The notes under the pieces were generated by a model. The model was not told the DNA's origin, made no database searches, and saw only the letters and a program-made list of their open reading frames with translations. Shown here piece after piece: positions 49,908 through 57,319 of a stretch of 64,000 bases of DNA (within the stretch, counting starts at the first letter, position 1; each line of letters opens with the position of its first letter). The position numbers and the translations under genes were made by a program. The DNA is from Acidobacteriota bacterium (GTDB lineage: Bacteria; Acidobacteriota; Terriglobia; UBA7540): positions 1 through 64,000 of the forward strand of contig CADDZE010000008.1 in the NCBI GenBank assembly GCA_902812465.1, in the 5' to 3' direction.

Positions 49908-52900
49908 ATGTTGCCCACGGCGTGTCGCGCTCGTATCTTGCTCTTCGTATTGGCTGGCTCTCTGGCGGTTGCTTTCCCCAAGCCAGCCCACCCCCAGGTG
50001 CTGTACGGGTCAGTGGTCGGGACGGTAACCGACCAGACGGGTGCCGTGCTGCCAGGGGCCCAAGTGACCCTGACGAATGACGCGACAGGGCTCAAGCGCC
50101 AGACCACCACCGATTCGGCCGGCCGGTATCGAATCCTTGATTTGCCCGAAGGCAGCTACAGCGCGGAGGTCACAGCGAGCGGCTTTCAGCTCCTGAAGCA
50201 GACGGGCATCCGGGTGGTGATTGGCGAAGTGAATGAGCAGGACTTCCAGCTCACCGTCGGAGCTACCACGCAGGAGGTGACGGTGCAGGCTTCGGCGGCG
50301 GTGCTGGAAACGCAGAAGGCCGACGTCCATACCGAGATCAGCAGCTTCGCCATCGACAACTTGCCTACTGACCCCTACCGCAACTTTCAGACGGTCGAGC
50401 TACTAGCCCCCGGCGTCTTCTCCGACTCTCACATCACCAGGAACTACCCGAACTCCTACGCCGACACGCCCGACCGCTCGCTCAATATCGACGCCAACGG
50501 CCTGCCGCCGCGGATCAACACCACGCGCGTGGACGGCGCCACGAACCTCTTCATTTGGCTGCCTAACCACATGCTGGTGATCCCGCCCCAGGATACGATC
50601 CAGGAAGTAAACGTTCAAACATCCAACTTTGACGTGGAGAAGGGGCTGACGGCCGGCGTGGCCACCGACGTGATCACCAAGTCGGGAACCAATGATCTGC
50701 ATGGCACCCTCTACGGCTTTCATAGTGATAACGCACTGGATGCGAGCAACGTCTTCTATCCCGGAAACCTGAGGAAGGCGAAGCATATTGTGAACCAGGA
50801 TGGCGGCACCATTGGAGGGCCGATCAAGCGCGACAAGCTGTTCTTCTTTGGCAATTGGGAAGGTCTGTTTGAAAGAAACAATTACTCCGCCGCCGCTACG
50901 GTGGCGCCCGTGGCGGACGGCACGACCATCAGCAACTGGCGTGGCGGCGACTTCTCCAGCGCCCTCGGGGCTCCCCTTTTCGATGCCCAGGGCAATCCCC
51001 TGACCGTGTGCACCACCGAAGGCCAGACCGTGCAACTGCGCGAGGGAATGGTATTTGACCCCACCACGGGCAATCCGGACGGAACGAACCGCTGCGTCTT
51101 TTCCTCCAACGGCGCCTTGAACGTCATTCCCTCCAGCCGGCTGAATCAGGGCGCCATGGCTTACTGGGCCTTGGTTCCCACGCCGAACTATTTCCCGCAG
51201 GGTCACATCTTCAACTCCAACACCACCTCCAATTATTTCATCAGCACCACCGACCGGGCCACGCGGCAGATCTTCGGCGGCAGAATCGACTGGAACCGCA
51301 CGGAAAAGCACACCATCTGGGGTCACTACATGGGCCAGAACTTTAACTTCCACGATCCACCCTGGTTCGGTGCGGCGGGAGGGGGGTACTCCACCGGCAC
51401 GAGCCATCAATACGCCCAAACCATGACCGTCGGCCACACCTGGACGCTTTCGCCAGCTCTGGTACTGACCGGACACGTGGGCTTCACCCGTATGTCTGAA
51501 AACAGCCACAACCCCACTTTTGGCAAGCCGCTGGGCGAAACGCTGCTCGGTATTCCAGGCTCGAATGCACCCGATGGCGACCCTCTCTACACAGGTATGC
51601 CCGGATTTTACATGTCCGGCTTTGACACGCTGGGTGACGCCAATTCCTGGCAGCCGGTCTTCCGCAACGATTGGACGCTTACCACGTCGCACAACTTCAC
51701 CTGGGTGCGCCGCAGCCACGAAATTCGCTATGGGGTGGACGTTTCCCACAACCACTTGAATCACTGGCAGCCGGAGATCTTCTGTTGTCCGCGCGGTTAC
51801 CTGGCGTTTTACGGCGACAACTCGGGCCTCGACCTTCCCATTGACGCCGCCTACGACCAGATGCCCGTGTTTACCAAACTCAATGGCGCCCTCACGCCGG
51901 CCGGCACCGGTTTCGCCACGGACCGCCAAAACGAAGTGGCGCTATTCGATCTGGGCATCATTTCCGAATCGTTTAAGAGCCGCCAGTTCATCAAGAACAC
52001 GGCCAAGGACACGCAGTTTGCTCTCTACCTCGGCGACCGCTGGAAGGCCTCGCCCCGGCTCACCGTCGACGCTGGCGTCCGCTACGAATATTTCCCCCTC
52101 ATCACTCGCGACGGGCGCATCAAGTTCGAGCGCTATGATCCGGCCACGAACGAAACCTTGCTAGGCGGAGTGGGTGGTAACCCCGTTCACCTGGGAGTCA
52201 CGACGAGCAAGAAGCTCTTCACCCCCCGGCTTGGCCTGGCTTACCGGTTGAATGACAAAACGGTCTTCCGCACAGGATTCGGGCTGTCCAATGACACGCT
52301 TCCTCTGGAAAGGCCACTGCGGGGCTTCTTCCCCCTCTCGCTGGGCGCCGATAACGTCGTCCCCTCCACGCCCTTCAGCGCCTGGCAGCCGCTGGCCACC
52401 TTCGCCCAAGGCATTCCCCTGCTCCAGGATCCGGACATCTCCAAGGGGGCCGTCATCGCCCCCAACACAGTGGACGTCGGAACGCTGGGGCCGGGCGAAT
52501 TCAAGCGGGCATACATCGAGTTTTGGAACGCCTTTGTGGAGCGCGACTTGCCCGGGCATGTGCTGCTCGGCGTGGGCTATGTGGGGAACCACTACGTGCA
52601 CGAGATGAATGGAAGAAATTTAAACGCGGCCACGCTGGGCGGGGGCAGCGCCAGCCAACCGCTTTACGCTGCCTTCGGGCGAACGGCGGGCACTTACCAG
52701 TTCCAGGGCTACCTGGACTCGCATTACAACTCACTGCAGGTCACGCTCAACCGGCGCTACTCCCAAGGCTTGTTCCTGCAAGGGTCGTACACGTACTCCA
52801 AGGTCATCGGATATACCAGTGACAACAGTTGGGAAGACGCCCTGATGTTCAATTGCCCGCCGTCTCCGGCCTTGCCTCAGGGGTGCCAGGGGCACAACCG

Positions 52901-53483
52901 CGGTGTGGCAGGCTTCGACCACACACACATGTTCAAAATGGGGTTCGTCTACGAGTTGCCCTTGGGTGCTGGCAAACGGTGGGTGAACAGCGAGAAGGTA
53001 TCGCGGGCCATCCTCGGAGGATGGCAGGTGAACGGTTATTTCAGCGCCTGGACGGGTGCGCCTCTCACCCTAACCAGCAGCGGTGGCAGGCTCCAGACTC
53101 CGGGAACGACGCAGACGCCGGACCAGATCGGGCCGGTCAAGTACCCGAAAGGGCAGGGTCCGGGCCAATTTTGGTTTGACCCGTCCAGCTTTGCACCCGT
53201 CCAGGATATCGGCCGCCTTGGAACCCTGGGCCGGAATCCCTCGTGGCTGCGCGGTCCGGGCTTGGTGCAGTTGGACTCCAGCCTGTTCCGGCACTTCAAG
53301 CTGAAGGAGAACTACGATCTCGAATTTCGGGCCGAGGCACAAAACTTGACCAACTCGCCTCATTTCAGCAATCCCTCGACTTACTGTACCAACATCAACG
53401 GCACCTGCGGCGGGAGCTTTGGCCAAATCACCAGCGGCTACGGCGAACGTTATGTCCAGCTCGGGCTGAAGCTGAGATTCTGA
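49908..53483 (+). CDS. TonB-dependent receptor with carboxypeptidase-regulatory-like domain (second)
   Basis: A 1191-residue outer membrane protein. Signal peptide ILLFVLAGSLAVAFPKPAHPQ; CarboxypepD_reg-like domain at residues about 30-115 (GSVVGTVTDQTGAVLPGAQ, GRYRILDLPEGSYSAEV); plug with NIDANGLPPRINTTRVDGATN; barrel ending LGLKLRF. ATG 49908 follows GGAGGATCACC. It is not a recent copy of the first receptor: length, plug and barrel differ throughout. Ligand unknown; plant-polymer breakdown products are a guess from the GH3 gene further on. Confidence 0.92.
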   Translation: MLPTACRARILLFVLAGSLAVAFPKPAHPQVLYGSVVGTVTDQTGAVLPGAQVTLTNDATGLKRQTTTDSAGRYRILDLPEGSYSAEVTASGFQLLKQTGIRVVIGEVNEQDFQLTVGATTQEVTVQASAAVLETQKADVHTEISSFAIDNLPTDPYRNFQTVELLAPGVFSDSHITRNYPNSYADTPDRSLNIDANGLPPRINTTRVDGATNLFIWLPNHMLVIPPQDTIQEVNVQTSNFDVEKGLTAGVATDVITKSGTNDLHGTLYGFHSDNALDASNVFYPGNLRKAKHIVNQDGGTIGGPIKRDKLFFFGNWEGLFERNNYSAAATVAPVADGTTISNWRGGDFSSALGAPLFDAQGNPLTVCTTEGQTVQLREGMVFDPTTGNPDGTNRCVFSSNGALNVIPSSRLNQGAMAYWALVPTPNYFPQGHIFNSNTTSNYFISTTDRATRQIFGGRIDWNRTEKHTIWGHYMGQNFNFHDPPWFGAAGGGYSTGTSHQYAQTMTVGHTWTLSPALVLTGHVGFTRMSENSHNPTFGKPLGETLLGIPGSNAPDGDPLYTGMPGFYMSGFDTLGDANSWQPVFRNDWTLTTSHNFTWVRRSHEIRYGVDVSHNHLNHWQPEIFCCPRGYLAFYGDNSGLDLPIDAAYDQMPVFTKLNGALTPAGTGFATDRQNEVALFDLGIISESFKSRQFIKNTAKDTQFALYLGDRWKASPRLTVDAGVRYEYFPLITRDGRIKFERYDPATNETLLGGVGGNPVHLGVTTSKKLFTPRLGLAYRLNDKTVFRTGFGLSNDTLPLERPLRGFFPLSLGADNVVPSTPFSAWQPLATFAQGIPLLQDPDISKGAVIAPNTVDVGTLGPGEFKRAYIEFWNAFVERDLPGHVLLGVGYVGNHYVHEMNGRNLNAATLGGGSASQPLYAAFGRTAGTYQFQGYLDSHYNSLQVTLNRRYSQGLFLQGSYTYSKVIGYTSDNSWEDALMFNCPPSPALPQGCQGHNRGVAGFDHTHMFKMGFVYELPLGAGKRWVNSEKVSRAILGGWQVNGYFSAWTGAPLTLTSSGGRLQTPGTTQTPDQIGPVKYPKGQGPGQFWFDPSSFAPVQDIGRLGTLGRNPSWLRGPGLVQLDSSLFRHFKLKENYDLEFRAEAQNLTNSPHFSNPSTYCTNINGTCGGSFGQITSGYGERYVQLGLKLRF

Positions 53484-53581
53484 GTCGCAGGGACCGCCCG
53501 CCACCGGACGTTGGGAATGAGCCGGGGTTCAGCGATGGGTGTGAGCCCCGGCCCGGCCGGGCCCAGTGTCGCGTCCATCGC

Positions 53582-54148
53582 TCAGCGCAGTTCTAAGAAG
53601 TTCGCCAGGAGCTGCTTGCCCGAATCTGTGAGAATCGATTCTGGATGGAACTGGACGCCCTCGACTGGCGCTGCGCGGTGCCGCAAACCCATGATCAACC
53701 CGTCCGGCGACGTGGCGGACACTTCGAGGCAGTCCGGCAGGCCATCGCGATCGACCATCAGCGAGTGATAGCGAGTGGCCAGAAAGGGGTTGGGCAAGCC
53801 CGCGAAGATGGTCCGCGCGTCGTGATGGATCCGGCTGGTCTTGCCATGCATGATTTCCGGGGCCCGCACCACCTTGCCGCCAAAGGCCTGGCCAATGGCC
53901 TGGTGACCCAGACAAACCCCCAAAATGGGAACGCGCCCCGCGAAGGTTCGGATCAGGTCGAGGCTAATGCCGGCCTCGGAAGGCGTCTTCGGCCCGGGCG
54001 AGATGACGATTCGCTCCGGCGAGAGCCGCTCGATCTCCTCCAGGCTGATCTGGTCGTTACGGCGCACTTCCATGTGGGCGCCCAACTCGCCCAGGTATTG
54101 TACGAGGTTGTAAGTAAAAGAGTCGTAGTTGTCGATGACCAGCACCAC
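53582..54148 (-). CDS. trpG: Anthranilate/aminodeoxychorismate synthase glutamine amidotransferase subunit
   Basis: A 188-residue class I glutamine amidotransferase: [50 protein letters not shown] with nucleophile Cys, and [12 protein letters not shown] with the catalytic His/Glu. It supplies ammonia to TrpE or PabB; the protein may serve both. No trpE or pabB is near, and it follows the siroheme methyltransferase gene by 144 bases in the same orientation. The symbol pabA would be equally valid. Confidence 0.88.
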   Translation of the reverse strand: MVLVIDNYDSFTYNLVQYLGELGAHMEVRRNDQISLEEIERLSPERIVISPGPKTPSEAGISLDLIRTFAGRVPILGVCLGHQAIGQAFGGKVVRAPEIMHGKTSRIHHDARTIFAGLPNPFLATRYHSLMVDRDGLPDCLEVSATSPDGLIMGLRHRAAPVEGVQFHPESILTDSGKQLLANFLELR

Positions 54149-54292
54149 TGCCAGGCCATTATACGTTCAGCGGGGTGAAGGTACCAGCTCGCCGCAAGGC
54201 TCCCGCTGCCACTGAGCGTTCGCTAGCCAGTTTGCAGGAGGGCTGGGAGGCCGGAAGCAGTTCGGAGGTCCAGGCCCGAACTTCGGCGGGTC

Positions 54293-55069
54293 CTACGTCA
54301 CCGACCTCGCCGCCGCGGGCGGAGCCCCTGCTCGCGCGTTGTAAGCCGCCGCAGCTGCAACCTGGCCAGCAACCAGGATCGACGGCGCAGGAAAGCCGCG
54401 GGCCTGGTGGAGATTTCCAAGATTGCCCAGAAACATCTGCTCCGGCGGCTGTGCGGCGCGAGAGATCAGCAAGCAAGGCGTGTCGTGCGGGAGACCTGCT
54501 GACCCGAGGCGGATGGCAAGCTCCATATAGTCCCTCCCTGGCATGTAGACGACCGCCGTGACGTCCGGCCCCAGCGCGGGCCAGGACGGCTCCGCTCCCG
54601 AGCAATGGTGACCCGTCAAGAACACCACCGAGGAAGCGACATGCCGTTGCGTCAGGGTGATGCGGGCGGAGGCGCAAGCGACTGAGGCAGCGGTAACGCC
54701 AGGCACGATCTCGAAGTCCACGCCAGATTCCCTCAGCGCCCGGATCTCTTCACCGGCGCGGCCGAAGATCAAGGGATCACCACCCTTGAGCCGGACGACC
54801 GTCCAGCCATCCTGCGCATAGGCGATCATCAGGGCGTTAATTTCTTCCTGGGTCATCGTCTGGCGCCCGCAGCCCTTGCCCACGCTGCGCACGGTGGCGC
54901 CCTGGCAGGCCAGGCTTAGGACCTCGGGCGGCACCAGCTCGTCATGCAGGACCACGCTGGCGCTCTGCAGAATGCGAAGGGCCTTGAGCGTGAGCAGCTC
55001 CGGATCACCGGGACCGGCGCCGACCAGGTAGACCTTGCCGCGCTGTGGGCCCCTGGACTGGCGGCTCAT
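54293..55069 (-). CDS. cobA: Uroporphyrinogen-III C-methyltransferase
   Basis: A 258-residue SUMT. KVYLVGAGPGDPELLTLKALRIL is the SAM-binding start, HDELVPPEVL, VRLKGGDPLIFGRAGEE, VPGVTAASVACASARITLTQRHVASSVVFLTGH are standard. It makes precorrin-2, precursor of siroheme. The ATG overlaps the stop of the reductase gene as ATGA, fixing the start, and the reductase needs siroheme, so coupling makes functional sense. The oxidase/ferrochelatase for the last siroheme steps is not in the window. Confidence 0.92.
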   Translation of the reverse strand: MSRQSRGPQRGKVYLVGAGPGDPELLTLKALRILQSASVVLHDELVPPEVLSLACQGATVRSVGKGCGRQTMTQEEINALMIAYAQDGWTVVRLKGGDPLIFGRAGEEIRALRESGVDFEIVPGVTAASVACASARITLTQRHVASSVVFLTGHHCSGAEPSWPALGPDVTAVVYMPGRDYMELAIRLGSAGLPHDTPCLLISRAAQPPEQMFLGNLGNLHQARGFPAPSILVAGQVAAAAAYNARAGAPPAAARSVT

Positions 55070-56973
55070 TTCGACTCCTCGTCCAATTCCAACCGGCCGT
55101 CGCACAGGGTCAGCTTGTAGGCCTTGGCGCGCAAATCGGGGGCGGTTGAGCAAGCACCGGTGCGCAGGTTGAAGCGAAAGCCGTGACCAGGACAGATCAC
55201 CTCTTCACCTTCGATCATGCCCTCTGCCAGCGGAACGCCTTCGTGCGGGCAGGCGTTCTGAAGGGCGTAGAGCCGGCCTCCGCGCTTGAAGACAGCCAGC
55301 TCGGCGCCCTTCAGCCGCACAGTTGTTCCGCACCCTTCGGACAAGTTAAGCACGGCCTGCGCCGGATCCTCGCTCGGGCGGGGCGGATTCTCCGCCGCGG
55401 GTGATACGGGCGGCGAGCCGGCAGGCCCAGCCGACCAGGCTGGGCCTGCCGGCGGTGAGGAAGGCACGCTCCGTAGCTGCTCGCGGACGGCGTCAAAGGT
55501 GCCAAAGCGAAAGAGACCCTCCAGGACTGGTTCGAGGCGGTCGCAGGGAACATCTTCCATCAGCTTCACGGCCAGGTTGGGGCGGGGACCGGACGAGCCG
55601 CCCACGAAGACGTCCACCGCATCGACGATCCCCTCTTCGGTTTTCACCCGTTTGCCCACCAGCCCGACATCGGCCACGCTGTGGTTGCCGCATCCGGCCG
55701 GGCAGCCCGACCAATGAAACGTCAGCGGTTTGTTCTTGGGCAGGACGGCTTCAAGCGCCCGGGCCAGTTTCAGCGCCCGATTCTTCGTTTCGATCAGCGC
55801 CAAATTGCAATAGTCGATCCCCGTGCAGCTCACCAGGCCGCGCAGGATGGGGGGAGGCTCGTAGCGCAATTCCTGGAGCAAGGGCTCCACCGTCAGGTCG
55901 CCAATCTTGCGGTCCGGAATATTGGGCAGGATGACGTTTTGCCCGGTAGTCAGCCGGATCTCGCCGTTGCCGTAAGCTTCGGCAAGGCGCGCCAGCTCCA
56001 ACAGCTGATCGGAAGTGAGGCGGCCGACGGGGACGCAGAGTCCCGCGTAATTCAGCCCCGGCTGCTTCTGGCGGAACACGCCAACGTGGTCGCGGCTATG
56101 CGCCAGGCGCGCGTCGCGGCCCGCGCGCTCCAGCTGGCGTCCCAGCCGCTCCTCGAGTACGCGGCGCAGCTTTACGGTTCCCCAGGCGTCCACAAGAAAG
56201 GCGAAGCGTGCCTTGGCCCGGACGTCCCGCGGCCCGTGATCACGAAAGATCAGCACCAGGGCGCTGGCCAACTCGGCGGCCGCGGCCGGCTCGACGAAGA
56301 CATCTAGCTCCGAGGCGATGCGGTATCCCCCCGAGCCGAGCTTGCCCCCCACCAGGACGTTGAACCCCTCGACCCGCCTGGTGCCCTCTTCGCGGATGGC
56401 GGGAACCAGGGCCAGGTCCTGTGTCTCGGCGTGGGTGCAGTTTTCCTTGCAGCCGGTAATGGTGACGTTAAACTTGCGCGGAAGGTTGGTGTAGGCGCGG
56501 TTGCCGATGAAGATTTCGGTGAACTGGCGGGCGATCGCCGAAGCGTCCAACAGCTCGTTGGGAGTCAGACCGGCCACCGGGCATCCCACCACGTTGCGCA
56601 CGTTGTCCATCCCGGTCTGCAGCGTAGTGAGCCCCACCGCATTCAGGCGATCCCAAATCAGCGGTACGTGCTCCACCCTGAACCAGCGCAACTGAATCTG
56701 CTGGCGGGTGGTGATGTCCACGAACCCTTTGCCGAATTCCTTGCTAATAGCAGCCAGCGTGATGAACTGGGCCGAGCGGCTGATGCCGTTGGGAATGCGC
56801 ACACGCATCATGAAGTGGCCTGGGGTCCGCCGGCGGAAAAAGACCCCCAGCCACTTCAGTCGCTCCCGGTCAGCCTCGCTGATGTTTTCCCAGCCTTCCC
56901 GGGCGAACCGGGGAAGATCCTGCAGGGTGTCGAGCCCGTCCTTCTCCCGCTTGTATTCTTCAATCTTGCTCAT
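55066..56973 (-). CDS. Siroheme nitrite/sulfite reductase fused to a Rieske ferredoxin domain
   Basis: A 635-residue fusion. Residues about 1-500 are a NirA/SiR-type reductase with both duplicated halves; C-T-G-I-D-Y-C and CPAGC (the C-x5-C and CxxxC ligands to [4Fe-4S]-siroheme) lie in the second half. Residues about 500-545 are a Pro/Ala/Gly/Ser linker. The C terminus is a Rieske domain like NirD, with CPHEG and CPGHGF as CxH and CxxH ligands. Ferredoxin-type electron entry through the fused domain is inferred. Nitrite is slightly favoured over sulfite because of the NirD-like domain. Confidence 0.87.
   Translation of the reverse strand: MSKIEEYKREKDGLDTLQDLPRFAREGWENISEADRERLKWLGVFFRRRTPGHFMMRVRIPNGISRSAQFITLAAISKEFGKGFVDITTRQQIQLRWFRVEHVPLIWDRLNAVGLTTLQTGMDNVRNVVGCPVAGLTPNELLDASAIARQFTEIFIGNRAYTNLPRKFNVTITGCKENCTHAETQDLALVPAIREEGTRRVEGFNVLVGGKLGSGGYRIASELDVFVEPAAAAELASALVLIFRDHGPRDVRAKARFAFLVDAWGTVKLRRVLEERLGRQLERAGRDARLAHSRDHVGVFRQKQPGLNYAGLCVPVGRLTSDQLLELARLAEAYGNGEIRLTTGQNVILPNIPDRKIGDLTVEPLLQELRYEPPPILRGLVSCTGIDYCNLALIETKNRALKLARALEAVLPKNKPLTFHWSGCPAGCGNHSVADVGLVGKRVKTEEGIVDAVDVFVGGSSGPRPNLAVKLMEDVPCDRLEPVLEGLFRFGTFDAVREQLRSVPSSPPAGPAWSAGPAGSPPVSPAAENPPRPSEDPAQAVLNLSEGCGTTVRLKGAELAVFKRGGRLYALQNACPHEGVPLAEGMIEGEEVICPGHGFRFNLRTGACSTAPDLRAKAYKLTLCDGRLELDEESK
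55417..55453. repeat. Perfect 16-bp palindrome inside the reductase-Rieske linker
   Basis: GCCGGCAGGCCCAGCC (55417-55432), loop GACCA, GGCTGGGCCTGCCGGC (55438-55453). It lies in frame in the coding sequence and encodes part of the Pro/Ala/Gly linker (PAGPAWSAGPAGS). The arms match perfectly. No second copy was noticed in the window. Confidence 0.8.
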
Positions 56974-56998
56974 GGCAGCGCCCGGCGAATGGCGCGGG

Positions 56999-57026
56999 GA
57001 CTGCGACGCGAAGTCAAGTCGCAGTC
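56999..57026 (-). promoter_or_regulatory. Inverted repeat at the 5' end of the reductase mRNA
   Basis: GACTGCGAC (56999-57007) and GTCGCAGTC (57018-57026) form a perfect 9-bp inverted repeat around ten bases. AGTCAAGT also repeats directly at 57012 and 57023, 11 bp apart. The repeat begins at the predicted transcription start, so it could be an operator or an RNA hairpin controlling the reductase-cobA-trpG unit. Confidence 0.5.
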
Positions 57027-57033
57027 AAGTGAA

Positions 57034-57063
57034 ATTATCTCGGCGGGGCGAGCAGCCTTCCAA
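57034..57063 (-). promoter_or_regulatory. Promoter of the reductase operon
   Basis: On the minus strand: TTGGAA (57063-57058), 18-bp spacer, GATAAT (57039-57034). Start near 57027, next to the inverted repeat. Confidence 0.4.
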
Positions 57064-57319
57064 CACGAATCTTTTTATTTCTCAGATTATGGGCGGTTAT
57101 AGGCTGCGGCTCCGCAACGAGGAGCCCGGGATCTCGGCAGGCCGAGGGTCTGGGGCCGGCCGGGGTGGCCGCCTTGTGTTAACATGGCTCGCCTTGCGCA
57201 CGCGGCCACGCGACCGTTCCATGGTCGCACACGAAGCGGGCGGCAGAGTTGGAGTCTGTGTGGGAGGGTGGCGGCGGGACGCGTTGTGCGACCCGTGATG
57301 TGAAACTCCGAGGGTTACC

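Noticed and set aside
50403-51929. Long antisense frame (about 500 codons) across the second TonB receptor
   Set aside because: It has no domain, a Val/Gly/Arg-rich composition typical of antisense frames, and the receptor on the other strand is certain.
36281-53483. The two TonB receptors as a recent duplication
   Set aside because: They share domain plan only; lengths, plug sequences and barrels differ, and there is no long nucleotide identity.
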